From assembly GCF_000009765.2 (NCBI RefSeq), contig NC_003155.5:5332001-5396000 (forward strand): a stretch of 64,000 bases of DNA, in the 5' to 3' direction. The stretch comes from Streptomyces avermitilis MA-4680 = NBRC 14893 (lineage in GTDB: Bacteria; Actinomycetota; Actinomycetes; Streptomycetales; Streptomycetaceae). Made by a program: the position numbers and the translations under genes. The first letter of the stretch is position 1. Each line of letters begins with the position of its first letter. The notes beneath the pieces were generated by a model that did no database searches, was not told the origin of the DNA, and saw only the letters and a program-made list of their open reading frames with translations. Of the stretch, positions 7,763 through 16,776 are shown piece after piece.

Positions 7763-8908
7763 ATGACGGTCATGGAGCAGCGGGGCGCTTACCGGCCCAC
7801 ACCGCCGCCCGCCTGGCAGCCCCGCACCGACCCCGCGCCACTGCTGCCCGACGCGCTGCCCCACCGCGTCCTGGGCACCGAGGCGGCCGCGGAGGCCGAC
7901 CCGCTACTGCTGCGCCGCCTGTACGCGGAGCTGGTGCGCGGCCGCCGCTACAACACGCAGGCCACGGCTCTCACCAAGCAGGGCCGGCTCGCCGTCTACC
8001 CGTCGAGCACGGGCCAGGAGGCCTGCGAGGTCGCCGCCGCGCTCGTGCTGGAGGAGCGCGACTGGCTCTTCCCCAGCTACCGGGACACCCTCGCCGCCGT
8101 CGCCCGCGGCCTCGATCCCGTCCAGGCGCTCACCCTCCTGCGCGGCGACTGGCACACCGGGTACGACCCCCGTGAGCACCGCATCGCGCCCCTGTGCACC
8201 CCTCTCGCGACCCAGCTCCCGCACGCCGTCGGCCTCGCGCACGCCGCCCGCCTCAAGGGCGACGACGTGGTCGCGCTCGCCCTGGTCGGCGACGGCGGCA
8301 CCAGCGAGGGCGACTTCCACGAGGCACTGAACTTCGCCGCCGTCTGGCAGGCGCCGGTCGTCTTCCTCGTGCAGAACAACGGCTTCGCCATCTCCGTCCC
8401 GCTCGCCAAGCAGACCGCCGCCCCGTCGCTGGCCCACAAGGCCGTCGGCTACGGGATGCCGGGCCGCCTGGTCGACGGCAACGACGCGGCGGCCGTGCAC
8501 GAGGTCCTCAGCGACGCCGTGGCCCACGCGCGCGCGGGAGGGGGGCCGACGCTCGTGGAGGCGGTGACCTACCGCATCGACGCCCACACCAACGCCGACG
8601 ACGCGACGCGCTACCGGGGGGACTCCGAGGTGGAGGCCTGGCGCGCGCACGACCCGATCGCGCTCCTGGAGCACGAGTTGACCGAACGCGGGCTGCTCGA
8701 CGAGGACGGCATCCGGGCCGCCCGCGAGGACGCCGAGGCGATGGCCGCGGACCTGCGCGCACGCATGAACCAGGATCCGGCCCTGGACCCCATGGACCTG
8801 TTCGCCCATGTGTATGCCGAGCCCACCCCCCAGCTGCGGGAGCAGGAAGCCCAGTTGCGGGCCGAGCTGGCAGCGGAGGCCGACGGGCCCCAAGGAGTCG
8901 GCCGATGA
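7763..8908 (+). CDS. bkdA: Branched-chain 2-oxoacid dehydrogenase E1 alpha subunit, cluster 1
   Basis: A 381-residue thiamine-diphosphate subunit that decarboxylates 2-oxoacids such as those from valine, leucine and isoleucine. The ThDP motif runs from GDGGTSEGD to VQNN, with HxN-type residues around it. ATG 7763 has GAGGAGG upstream at 7749-7755; the longer in-frame extension has none. It heads a cluster with E1beta and E2. Separate alpha and beta genes and the Lrp neighbour favour branched-chain substrates over pyruvate, but the substrate cannot be proved from sequence. A paralogous set lies at 24305. Confidence 0.85.
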   Translation: MTVMEQRGAYRPTPPPAWQPRTDPAPLLPDALPHRVLGTEAAAEADPLLLRRLYAELVRGRRYNTQATALTKQGRLAVYPSSTGQEACEVAAALVLEERDWLFPSYRDTLAAVARGLDPVQALTLLRGDWHTGYDPREHRIAPLCTPLATQLPHAVGLAHAARLKGDDVVALALVGDGGTSEGDFHEALNFAAVWQAPVVFLVQNNGFAISVPLAKQTAAPSLAHKAVGYGMPGRLVDGNDAAAVHEVLSDAVAHARAGGGPTLVEAVTYRIDAHTNADDATRYRGDSEVEAWRAHDPIALLEHELTERGLLDEDGIRAAREDAEAMAADLRARMNQDPALDPMDLFAHVYAEPTPQLREQEAQLRAELAAEADGPQGVGR

Positions 8909-8929
8909 AGAGAGTTGACCATCGGGCCC

Positions 8930-8999
8930 CGAGAAGCGGGCCGATGACCTCCGTTGGCCTTTGGCCGGAAGGAGCCGGGCGATGACCACCGTTGCCCTC
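8930..8999 (+). repeat. Imperfect duplication of the E1 beta translation start
   Basis: The stretch around 8930-8958 (GGGCCGATGACCTCCGTTGG) closely resembles 8971-8999, which holds the true start (CGATGACCACCGTTGCCC). The first copy opens a 13-codon frame from ATG 8944 that ends at TGA 8983-8985, overlapping the real ATG 8982. It looks like a tandem duplication of the initiation region and could act as a coupling leader. Confidence 0.5.
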
Positions 9000-9986
9000 A
9001 AGCCGGCCACCATGGCGCAGGCACTCACACGCGCGTTGCGTGACGCCATGGCCGCCGACCCCGCCGTCCACGTGATGGGCGAGGACGTCGGCACGCTCGG
9101 CGGGGTCTTCCGGGTCACCGACGGGCTCGCCAAGGAGTTCGGCGAGGACCGCTGCACGGACACGCCGCTCGCCGAGGCAGGCATCCTCGGCACGGCCGTC
9201 GGCATGGCGATGTACGGGCTGCGGCCGGTCGTCGAGATGCAGTTCGACGCGTTCGCGTACCCGGCGTTCGAGCAGCTCATCAGCCATGTCGCGCGGATGC
9301 GCAACCGCACCCGCGGGGCGATGCCGCTGCCGATCACCATCCGTGTCCCCTACGGCGGCGGAATCGGCGGAGTCGAACACCACAGCGACTCCTCCGAGGC
9401 GTACTACATGGCGACTCCGGGGCTCCATGTCGTCACGCCCGCCACGGTCGCCGACGCGTACGGGCTGCTGCGCGCCGCCATCGCCTCCGACGACCCGGTC
9501 GTCTTCCTGGAGCCCAAGCGGCTGTACTGGTCGAAGGACTCCTGGAACCCGGACGAGCCGGGGACCGTTGAACCGATAGGCCGCGCGGTGGTGCGGCGCT
9601 CGGGCCGGAGCGCCACGCTCATCACGTACGGGCCTTCCCTGCCCGTCTGCCTGGAGGCGGCCGAGGCGGCCCGGGCCGAGGGCTGGGACCTCGAAGTCGT
9701 CGATCTGCGCTCCCTGGTGCCCTTCGACGACGAGACGGTGTGCGCGTCGGTGCGCCGGACCGGACGCGCCGTCGTCGTGCACGAGTCGGGTGGTTACGGC
9801 GGCCCGGGCGGGGAGATCGCCGCGCGGATCACCGAGCGCTGCTTCCACCATCTGGAGGCGCCGGTGCTGCGCGTCGCCGGGTTCGACATCCCGTATCCGC
9901 CGCCGATGCTGGAGCGCCATCATCTGCCCGGTGTCGACCGGATCCTGGACGCGGTGGGGCGGCTTCAGTGGGAGGCGGGGAGCTGA
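8982..9986 (+). CDS. bkdB: Branched-chain 2-oxoacid dehydrogenase E1 beta subunit, cluster 1
   Basis: A 334-residue transketolase-type subunit that completes the E1 active site with the alpha subunit. Family motifs are clear: GEDVGTLGGVFRVTDGL near 28 and PYGGGIGGVEHHSDS near 125. ATG 8982 follows AGGAG at 8969-8973; a TTG at 8961 is less likely. A duplicated start region precedes it. Its stop overlaps the E2 start (TGATG). Confidence 0.86.
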   Translation: MTTVALKPATMAQALTRALRDAMAADPAVHVMGEDVGTLGGVFRVTDGLAKEFGEDRCTDTPLAEAGILGTAVGMAMYGLRPVVEMQFDAFAYPAFEQLISHVARMRNRTRGAMPLPITIRVPYGGGIGGVEHHSDSSEAYYMATPGLHVVTPATVADAYGLLRAAIASDDPVVFLEPKRLYWSKDSWNPDEPGTVEPIGRAVVRRSGRSATLITYGPSLPVCLEAAEAARAEGWDLEVVDLRSLVPFDDETVCASVRRTGRAVVVHESGGYGGPGGEIAARITERCFHHLEAPVLRVAGFDIPYPPPMLERHHLPGVDRILDAVGRLQWEAGS

Positions 9987-11353
9987 TGGCCCAGGTGCTC
10001 GAGTTCAAGCTCCCCGACCTCGGGGAGGGCCTGACCGAGGCCGAGATCGTCCGCTGGCTGGTGCAGGTCGGCGACGTCGTGGCGATCGACCAGCCGGTCG
10101 TCGAGGTGGAGACGGCCAAGGCGATGGTCGAGGTGCCGTGCCCCTACGGGGGCGTGGTCACCGCCCGCTTCGGCGAGGAGGGCACGGAACTGCCCGTGGG
10201 CTCACCGCTGTTGACGGTGGCTGTCGGAGCTCCGTCCTCGGTGCCCGCGGCGTCCTCGCTGTCCGGGGCGACATCGGCGTCCTCCGCGTCCTCGGTGTCA
10301 TCGGACGACGGCGAGTCGTCCGGCAACGTCCTGGTCGGATACGGCACGTCGGCCGCGCCCGCGCGCCGGCGGAGGGTGCGGCCGGGCCAGGCGGCACCCG
10401 TGGTGACGGCAACTGCCGCCGCGGCCGCCACGCGCGTGGCGGCTCCCGAGCGGAGCGACGGCCCCGTGCCCGTGATCTCCCCGCTGGTCCGCAGGCTCGC
10501 CCGGGAGAACGGCCTGGATCTGCGGGCGCTGGCGGGCTCCGGGCCCGACGGGCTGATCCTGAGGTCGGACGTCGAGCAGGCGCTGCGCGCCGCGCCCACT
10601 CCTGCCCCCACCCCGACCATGCCTCCGGCTCCCACTCCTGCCCCCACCCCCGCCGCGGCACCCCGCGGCACCCGCATCCCCCTCCGAGGGGTCCGCGGTG
10701 CCGTCGCCGACAAACTCTCCCGCAGCCGGCGTGAGATCCCCGACGCGACCTGCTGGGTGGACGCCGACGCCACGGCACTCATGCACGCGCGCGTGGCGAT
10801 GAACGCGACCGGCGGCCCGAAGATCTCCCTCATCGCGCTGCTCGCCAGGATCTGCACCGCCGCACTGGCCCGCTTCCCCGAGCTCAACTCCACCGTCGAC
10901 ATGGACGCCCGCGAGGTCGTACGGCTCGACCAGGTGCACCTGGGCTTCGCCGCGCAGACCGAACGGGGGCTCGTCGTCCCGGTCGTGCGGGACGCGCACG
11001 CGCGGGACGCCGAGTCGCTCAGCGCCGAGTTCGCGCGGCTGACCGAGGCCGCCCGGACCGGCACCCTCACACCCGGGGAACTGACCGGCGGCACCTTCAC
11101 GTTGAACAACTACGGGGTGTTCGGCGTCGACGGTTCCACGCCGATCATCAACCACCCCGAGGCGGCCATGCTGGGCGTCGGCCGCATCATCCCCAAGCCG
11201 TGGGTGCACGAGGGCGAGCTGGCGGTGCGGCAGGTCGTCCAGCTCTCGCTCACCTTCGACCACCGGGTGTGCGACGGCGGCACGGCAGGCGGTTTCCTGC
11301 GCTACGTGGCGGACTGCGTGGAACAGCCGGCGGTGCTGCTGCGCACCCTGTAG
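9986..11353 (+). CDS. bkdC: Dihydrolipoamide acyltransferase E2, cluster 1
   Basis: A 455-residue E2 core protein that passes the acyl group from E1 to CoA. One lipoyl domain (1-80) carries the lipoylated Lys45 in VETAKAMVEV. An Ala/Pro/Ser linker follows, then an E1/E3-binding domain near 165-200 (VISPLVRRLARENGLD) and the catalytic domain ending in LTFDHRVCDGG with the active His. No E3 gene follows; a dihydrolipoamide dehydrogenase from elsewhere must serve the complex. The start overlaps the E1beta stop. Confidence 0.87.
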   Translation: MAQVLEFKLPDLGEGLTEAEIVRWLVQVGDVVAIDQPVVEVETAKAMVEVPCPYGGVVTARFGEEGTELPVGSPLLTVAVGAPSSVPAASSLSGATSASSASSVSSDDGESSGNVLVGYGTSAAPARRRRVRPGQAAPVVTATAAAAATRVAAPERSDGPVPVISPLVRRLARENGLDLRALAGSGPDGLILRSDVEQALRAAPTPAPTPTMPPAPTPAPTPAAAPRGTRIPLRGVRGAVADKLSRSRREIPDATCWVDADATALMHARVAMNATGGPKISLIALLARICTAALARFPELNSTVDMDAREVVRLDQVHLGFAAQTERGLVVPVVRDAHARDAESLSAEFARLTEAARTGTLTPGELTGGTFTLNNYGVFGVDGSTPIINHPEAAMLGVGRIIPKPWVHEGELAVRQVVQLSLTFDHRVCDGGTAGGFLRYVADCVEQPAVLLRTL

Positions 11354-11416
11354 CCGCCGAGTGGCCATCCCCGTCCACATGCTGTGCGCGGGGGTGGCAA
11401 TGATCCTTCGGGCGCC

Positions 11417-11422
11417 CATACT
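11417..11422 (+). promoter_or_regulatory. -10-like hexamer for a leaderless mobA
   Basis: CATACT lies six bases before ATG 11429. The only purine run before the start directly abuts the ATG and is too close to be a ribosome site. This fits a leaderless transcript starting at the A of ATG. Confidence 0.35.
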
Positions 11423-11428
11423 CGGGGG

Positions 11429-12316
11429 ATGACCGAGTACGAGCGGCCGCAGACGCCCGGCGTCGTCACCCACGACGCCGTCGTACTCGCCGGCGGCGCC
11501 GCCCGACGGCTCGGCGGGGCCGACAAACCCGGCGTACGCGTCGGCGGCCGGGCGCTGCTCGACCGGGTGCTGGCGGCCTGCGCCGGTGCGGCCACCACGG
11601 TGGTGGTGGCCGACCCCAGAGCGACCGCACGGCCCGTGGTGTGGGCGCGCGAGGAGCCGCCCGGCGCCGGACCGGTCGCCGCACTCGACGCCGGACTGCG
11701 GCGGACCACGGCGGCGTACGTCGTGGTGCTCTCCGCCGATCTGCCGTTCCTGGACGAGGAGACGGTTCGGCGGCTGCTGAGCACACTTCAGGCGAGCGGC
11801 ACCGAAGGCGTGTTGCTCACCGACCCCGGCGGGCGGGACCAGCCGCTCGTCGCCGCCTACCGCAGTGCGGCGCTGCGCCGGGAGCTCGCGGAACTCGCAG
11901 CCGGGCACGGCACGCTCGCCGGACTGCCGCTGCGGGTGCTGGTCGCCGCGCTCGACCTCACCCGCGTCTCCGACCCCGTCGCGTCCTTCGACTGCGACAC
12001 CTGGGACGACATCGCCGCCGCTCGGTCACGGATCAGGGAGCATGGGAACGTGTTGGATGAATGGATTTCCGCAGTCAAGGACGAACTCGGCATCGACCTC
12101 GCCGTCGACACCGGCATCCTGCTCGACCTCGCCCGGGACGCCGCACACGGTGTGGCCCGGCCCGCCGCGCCGCTGACCACGTTCCTCGTCGGATATGCGG
12201 CCGCGCAGGCCGGGGGAGGTCCGGAGGCCGTGGCCGAGGCCGCCCGCAAGGCGGCGGCGCTGGCCCTGCGCTGGGCGGACGAGGCCGCCGCCGAGGCCGG
12301 GCCGGACGCCGGATGA
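11429..12316 (+). CDS. mobA: MobA-like molybdenum cofactor nucleotidyltransferase fused to DUF6457
   Basis: A 295-residue fusion. Residues about 10-190 form an NTP-transferase domain with the MobA signature LAGGAARRLGGADKP and the metal-site region SADLPFLD; it would attach a nucleotide to molybdopterin. Residues about 205-290 match the DUF6457 domain, beginning near LDEWISAVKDELGID. The fusion is common in actinobacteria as far as I recall, but the second domain has no known role. It is coupled to moeA by an ATGA overlap. Confidence 0.83.
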   Translation: MTEYERPQTPGVVTHDAVVLAGGAARRLGGADKPGVRVGGRALLDRVLAACAGAATTVVVADPRATARPVVWAREEPPGAGPVAALDAGLRRTTAAYVVVLSADLPFLDEETVRRLLSTLQASGTEGVLLTDPGGRDQPLVAAYRSAALRRELAELAAGHGTLAGLPLRVLVAALDLTRVSDPVASFDCDTWDDIAAARSRIREHGNVLDEWISAVKDELGIDLAVDTGILLDLARDAAHGVARPAAPLTTFLVGYAAAQAGGGPEAVAEAARKAAALALRWADEAAAEAGPDAG

Positions 12317-13773
12317 GCGCGCGTGGCATGCCCGGTCCCACGGACACCGAGGAACTCGACGTGGAGGAGGCCCTGGCCGTGGTCAACGACAGCGGCGACC
12401 GGGGCCGTCCGCGCGAGGCCCGCCCGGCCGGACGGCATCAGGAGGAGCACGACCTCGACGTCGAAGAGGCCCTCGCGCTGGTGCGGGAACCCGGCTCCCG
12501 CGAGCCGGAGCCCGCCCGGGACACCCCGTCCGCCCCCGCGCCCTCCCCCCGGACCACGTCCCACGCCCAGCACCAGGCCACCCCCTGGCCGGAGGCCCGC
12601 GTCACCGCCGAGCGGGCCGCCCGCTCCGTGCCCCGGCGCGCACCCGTCTCCGTACCCCTCGACGCCGCCCTCGGCCTTGTTCTCGCCGCGCCCCTCACCG
12701 CACTCACGGACCTCCCCTCCTTCGACACGTCGGCCATGGACGGCTGGGCCGTCGCGGGGCCCGGCCCCTGGGACGTACGCGACGAAGGGGTGCTCGCGGG
12801 CCACGCGGGGCCCAGGTCCCTCGGCGACGGCGAGGCGGTCCGCATCGCGACCGGCGCGCGCGTCCCGCAGGACACGACGGCCGTACTGCGCAGCGAGCAC
12901 GGCACCACGGACGACAAGGAACGGCTGCACGCCACCCGCGAGGTCGTCCACGGACAGGACATCAGGCCGCGCGGCCAGGAGTGCCGCAGTGGTGACCAGC
13001 TGCTCCCGGCCGGCGCACTGGCGACCCCCGCCGTGCTCGGGCTCGCCGCCGCCGCCGGTTACGACACCCTCTCCGCGATGCCCCGCCCGCGTGTCGAAAT
13101 CCTCGTCCTGGGCGATGAGTTGCTGACCGCCGGCCTGCCCGAGGACGGCCTGATCCGGGACGCGCTCGGCCCGATGCTGCCGCCGTGGCTGCGCGCGCTC
13201 GGCACCGAGGTCGTGGCCGTGCGCAGGCTGGGCGACGACGCCGAGGCCCTGTACCAGGCCGTGAAGGGCTCGGACGCCGAGCTGATCGTCACGACCGGCG
13301 GTACGGCCGCGGGCCCCGTCGACCATGTGCATCCCGTCCTCCGCCGCCTCGGCGCCGAACTCCTCGTCGACGGCGTCAAGGTGCGCCCGGGCCACCCCAT
13401 GCTGCTGGCCCGCACCAGGGAGAACCAGCACCTCGTCGGCCTGCCCGGCAACCCCCTCGCGGCCGTGTCCGGCCTGCTCACCCTCGCCGAGCCGCTGCTG
13501 CGCGTCCTCGCGGGCCGTGCGGCCCCGGAGCCGTACACGCTGCCCCTCAGGGACACGGTCCACGGCCATCCGTACGACACCCGGCTCGTTCCCGTCGTCG
13601 TACGAGCCGACCGTGCCGTGCCGCTGCACTACAACGGTCCCGCCATGCTGCGCGGTATCGCGGCGGCCGACGCGCTCGTGGTCGTCCCGCCCGGCGGTGC
13701 CCACCCCGGACAGGAGCTGGAACTCCTCGACCTGCCGTGGGCCTGGGCGGGAATCGGGGAGTGTTTCACGTGA
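12313..13773 (+). CDS. moeA: Molybdopterin molybdenumtransferase MoeA with a repeated N-terminal motif
   Basis: A 486-residue protein that inserts molybdate into molybdopterin. The MoeA core starts near residue 95 with the substrate loop FDTSAMDGWAV, and the GTGGTA-like loop appears as VTTGGTAAGPVDH. The first 95 residues are an extra acidic, disordered-looking segment with the motif LDVEEALA twice (15-22 and 48-55). Its stop codon TGA lies inside a parS site and overlaps the channel start GTG 13770. The order mobA-moeA supports the assignment. Confidence 0.85.
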   Translation: MSARGMPGPTDTEELDVEEALAVVNDSGDRGRPREARPAGRHQEEHDLDVEEALALVREPGSREPEPARDTPSAPAPSPRTTSHAQHQATPWPEARVTAERAARSVPRRAPVSVPLDAALGLVLAAPLTALTDLPSFDTSAMDGWAVAGPGPWDVRDEGVLAGHAGPRSLGDGEAVRIATGARVPQDTTAVLRSEHGTTDDKERLHATREVVHGQDIRPRGQECRSGDQLLPAGALATPAVLGLAAAAGYDTLSAMPRPRVEILVLGDELLTAGLPEDGLIRDALGPMLPPWLRALGTEVVAVRRLGDDAEALYQAVKGSDAELIVTTGGTAAGPVDHVHPVLRRLGAELLVDGVKVRPGHPMLLARTRENQHLVGLPGNPLAAVSGLLTLAEPLLRVLAGRAAPEPYTLPLRDTVHGHPYDTRLVPVVVRADRAVPLHYNGPAMLRGIAAADALVVVPPGGAHPGQELELLDLPWAWAGIGECFT

Positions 13774-13776
13774 AAC
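13763..13776. promoter_or_regulatory. parS: parS site at the moeA/channel junction
   Basis: GTTTCACGTGAAAC is a perfect palindrome identical to the core of the ParB-binding parS site of Streptomyces. The moeA stop (TGA 13771-13773) and the start of the next gene (GTG 13770-13772) both lie within it, so the site is fixed in coding sequence. In Streptomyces most parS sites lie near oriC. Confidence 0.9.
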
Positions 13777-14867
13777 TTCCGGGCCGTGACGCGATCGCCC
13801 GCCAGCCGGACGAACATCTCGTCATCCATCAGGTGAACCTCCCGAGGAAGGTCGTCGACCGCCCGATCCGCCAGGTCGGCAAACGGCTGGCGATGGCCCT
13901 GCTGGTGCTTGCGGCGACCGCGTTCATCGTCTGGATCGACCGCGACGGCTACAACGACAACGCGGGCGACGGGGTCGATCTGCTCGACTCCTTCTACTAC
14001 GCGACCGTCACTCTCTCCACCACCGGCTACGGCGACATCACACCGGTCAGCGACGGCGCCCGGCTCACCAACATCTTCGTCATCACGCCCCTGCGCGTGC
14101 TGTTCCTGATCATCCTGGTCGGCACCACGCTGGAAGTCCTCACGGAACGCACCCGGGAGGAATGGCGCCTGAACCGCTGGAGGGCGGCCTTGCGAGACCA
14201 CACTGTCGTCGTCGGCTTCGGGACCAAGGGGCGTTCGGCGATTCAGACCGTCTGCGCGACGGGGCTGAAGAAGGAGCAGGTCGTGGTCGTCGACCCCAGC
14301 TCCAGGGTAGTCGACGCGGCCACGGCCGAGGGGTACGCCGGAGTCGTCGGGGACGCCACGCGCAGCGATGTGCTGCTACGGGCCGAGGTGCAGCGGGCGC
14401 GCCAGATCATCATCGCGACGCAGCGGGACGACACGGCCGTCCTCGTCACCCTGACCGCCCGTCAGCTCAACCGCGGGGCGAAGATCGTGGCCGCCGTGCG
14501 CGAGGAGGAGAACGCGCCGCTGCTGCGGCAGTCCGGCGCCGACGCCGTCATCACCAGCGCCAGCGCGGCCGGGCGACTGCTCGGGCTCTCCGTGCTCAGC
14601 CCCAGCGCCGGCATGGTCATGGAGGACCTCATCCAGCAGGGCAGCGGGCTCGACATGGTCGAAAGGCCCGTCATAAAGGCCGAGGTGGGCAAGGGCGTGC
14701 GCGAGACGGGCGACCTGGTGGTGAGCGTCGTACGCGGTCACCGGGTGCTCGGATACGACGATCCGGCGATCGGCACCTTGCAGTTGACGGACCGGCTGAT
14801 CACGATCGTGCGGGCCTCGCCCGCCACAAAGGCCACGCCCGACACCCGACCGCTGCCGCGGGACTAG
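13770..14867 (+). CDS. Two-helix potassium channel with RCK (TrkA-N/C) domains
   Basis: A 365-residue membrane protein. A membrane helix (about 37-55) is followed by a pore helix and the K+ selectivity filter TTGYGD near 88, then a second helix (about 105-125). The cytoplasmic part starts with the TrkA-N fold VVVGFGTKGRS and ends with a TrkA-C domain, which would gate the pore by nucleotide or ion binding. GTG 13770 has GGGGAG eight bases upstream; GTG 13761 is in frame but lies too close to that site. The start codon is part of parS and overlaps the moeA stop. Confidence 0.87.
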   Translation: MKLPGRDAIARQPDEHLVIHQVNLPRKVVDRPIRQVGKRLAMALLVLAATAFIVWIDRDGYNDNAGDGVDLLDSFYYATVTLSTTGYGDITPVSDGARLTNIFVITPLRVLFLIILVGTTLEVLTERTREEWRLNRWRAALRDHTVVVGFGTKGRSAIQTVCATGLKKEQVVVVDPSSRVVDAATAEGYAGVVGDATRSDVLLRAEVQRARQIIIATQRDDTAVLVTLTARQLNRGAKIVAAVREEENAPLLRQSGADAVITSASAAGRLLGLSVLSPSAGMVMEDLIQQGSGLDMVERPVIKAEVGKGVRETGDLVVSVVRGHRVLGYDDPAIGTLQLTDRLITIVRASPATKATPDTRPLPRD

Positions 14868-14938
14868 CGGACGGGAAGGGGCACGGCGGGCCGGCCGTGC
14901 GTGTGTCCACCCGAGCAGTGCCGAGAAGCACCGAGGAG

Positions 14939-14944
14939 TAGCGT
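14939..14944 (+). promoter_or_regulatory. -10-like hexamer for a leaderless quinone oxidoreductase
   Basis: TAGCGT ends seven bases before ATG 14952, with only CCCCCTC between, so there is no ribosome site at normal spacing. This is a candidate leaderless promoter. Confidence 0.4.
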
Positions 14945-14951
14945 CCCCCTC

Positions 14952-15932
14952 ATGTACGCGATCACGATTCCCGAACCCGGTGGGCCAGAGGCGCTGGTGT
15001 GGACCGAGGTCCCCGATCCCGAGCCCGGCGAGGGTGAAGTCCTGGTCGAGGTGGTGGCCAGCGCCGTCAACCGCGCCGATCTGCTGCAACGGCAGGGCTT
15101 CTACGCCCCGCCGCCCGGTGCGTCCCCCTATCCCGGACTCGAGTGCTCGGGGCGCATCGCCGCGCTCGGGCCGGGTGTCTCGGGGTGGGCCGTCGGCGAC
15201 GAGGTGTGCGCGCTGCTCGCGGGCGGCGGCTACGCCGAGAAGGTCGCCGTTCCGGCCGGACAACTGCTGCCCGTGCCCGAAGGCATCGGCCTGCGGCAGG
15301 CGGCCGCGCTGCCCGAGGTGACCTGCACCGTCTGGTCGAACGTCTTCATGGTGGCCCATCTGCGCCCCGGCGAGACGCTGCTCGTACACGGTGGCTCCAG
15401 CGGTATCGGCACGATGGCGATCCAGCTGGCGAAGGCGGTCGGCGCGAAGGTCGCGGTGACGGCGGGCACCAAGGAGAAGCTGGACTTCTGTGCCGAGCTG
15501 GGCGCGGACGTCCTCGTCAACTACCGCGAGCAGGACTTCGTCGAGGAGGTCCGCCGGGCCACCGACGGGGCGGGTGCGGACGTCATCCTCGACAACATGG
15601 GTGCCAAGTATCTCGGCCGGAACGTGGACGCCCTCGCCGTCAACGGACGGCTGGCGATCATCGGCATGCAGGGCGGGGCGAAGGGCGAGCTGAACATCGG
15701 CGCCCTGCTCCACAAGCGGGGCGCGGTCACCGCCACATCGCTGCGGGCCCGCCCGTTGGGCGAGAAGGCGGCGATCGTGGCGGCCGCCCGGGAACACGTC
15801 TGGCCGCTGATCGCCTCCGGCCGGGTCCGCCCGATCGTCGACCGCGAACTTCCGATGAGCGACGCGGCGACGGCCCACCGGGTGCTGGAGGAGAGCGGGC
15901 ACATCGGGAAGGTGCTGCTGGTGGTCCCGTAA
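14952..15932 (+). CDS. NAD(P)H:quinone oxidoreductase, zinc-independent MDR family
   Basis: A 326-residue medium-chain reductase of the QOR/PIG3 type that reduces quinones or other electrophiles with NADPH. It has the GroES-like N-terminal half with VNRADLLQRQGFY, then a Rossmann fold with the motif VHGGSSGIGTMAIQLAK (about 143-160). The zinc-ligand cysteines of alcohol dehydrogenases are absent. ATG 14952 has no good ribosome site, only a -10-like TAGCGT upstream. Confidence 0.84.
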   Translation: MYAITIPEPGGPEALVWTEVPDPEPGEGEVLVEVVASAVNRADLLQRQGFYAPPPGASPYPGLECSGRIAALGPGVSGWAVGDEVCALLAGGGYAEKVAVPAGQLLPVPEGIGLRQAAALPEVTCTVWSNVFMVAHLRPGETLLVHGGSSGIGTMAIQLAKAVGAKVAVTAGTKEKLDFCAELGADVLVNYREQDFVEEVRRATDGAGADVILDNMGAKYLGRNVDALAVNGRLAIIGMQGGAKGELNIGALLHKRGAVTATSLRARPLGEKAAIVAAAREHVWPLIASGRVRPIVDRELPMSDAATAHRVLEESGHIGKVLLVVP

Positions 15933-15960
15933 CCCCGGGGCACCGCTCGAGCGACTGGTC

Positions 15961-16776
15961 TCAGCCGCGTCGTACGCGCAGGGCCAGGAAGGCGAGTCCC
16001 AGGCCGAGGCCCATGAGGATCAGACCGCTGCCGAGGGGCAGAACCTCGAGCACGGGCTTCGGGGTGCGCTCGCCCGGGCGTACGACGCTCTGGGGCGGGG
16101 TGGCCGCGGCGTGCTGTGAGGGTTGCGGGGCGTCGGTGACCTCCGGCCGCACGGACGCGCCGGGGTCGACGCCCGATTCCTCGGCGTCGCCGTCGGCGGG
16201 GTCCCGGTCCGTGTACGTGGGCTCCGCGTCCTCGCTCTCCGACCCGTCGTCCGCCCGCCCGGGCCGCATCCGCCCCTCCCCGGCCTGGCTCCCTGCACGA
16301 GAGGGGTCGGGGGTGGGGCGACCGGGGGCACCGACGGCCCCCCGGGAGGGCGTGGCGGCGTCCCGGGAGGGAACAGGCCGTGTTGCGGCCGCGGCGGGAT
16401 CGGCCGGCTCGGCGGGATCGGCTTGGTCTGCCTGCTCGGCGGGCGCGAGACGAGAGGGCGCCGCGGCGGTGGGGGCCGCGGGGGGTGAGGAAGCCGTGGC
16501 GACCGCGAGGGAGGACGGCGGCAGGGGGGACGGAGCGGCCGCGGTCGACGGCTGCGCCGGAGCGTACGGGACCGCCGCGGCTGACGGGTGCGCCGGGGCG
16601 TACCGGACCGCCGCGGGGGACGCGGGAGTGAGCGCGTACCGGACCGCCGCGGCGTAGGCTGGCGGAGTGACGTACGCGGTGGTGGTGGCGTACACGGCGA
16701 GGGCCGCGCCCGTCGACAGAAGCAGCGGGCGTACGGCCGTGCGGAGTGTGCGCGTCGTGCGCGTCCTCGGAGTCAC
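15961..16776 (-). CDS. Secreted Ala/Pro-rich protein with a C-terminal membrane anchor
   Basis: A 271-residue protein I do not recognise. The N-terminus (RTAVRPLLLSTGAALAVYA) looks like a signal sequence, and three copies of an (A)AV(R/P)YAP repeat lie at about 37-75. A low-complexity Pro/Ala/Glu stalk follows. The last 30 residues form one membrane helix ending in LRVRRG, like a sortase-free surface anchor. GTG 16776 follows GGGAGGGGG; longer starts are unsupported. It is likely a cell-surface stalk protein of unknown role. Confidence 0.65.
   Translation of the reverse strand: MTPRTRTTRTLRTAVRPLLLSTGAALAVYATTTAYVTPPAYAAAVRYALTPASPAAVRYAPAHPSAAAVPYAPAQPSTAAAPSPLPPSSLAVATASSPPAAPTAAAPSRLAPAEQADQADPAEPADPAAAATRPVPSRDAATPSRGAVGAPGRPTPDPSRAGSQAGEGRMRPGRADDGSESEDAEPTYTDRDPADGDAEESGVDPGASVRPEVTDAPQPSQHAAATPPQSVVRPGERTPKPVLEVLPLGSGLILMGLGLGLAFLALRVRRG

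Noticed and set aside
13761..13769. GTG 13761 as the channel start
   Set aside because: The GGGGAG ribosome site ends at this codon; GTG 13770 has correct spacing and overlaps the moeA stop.
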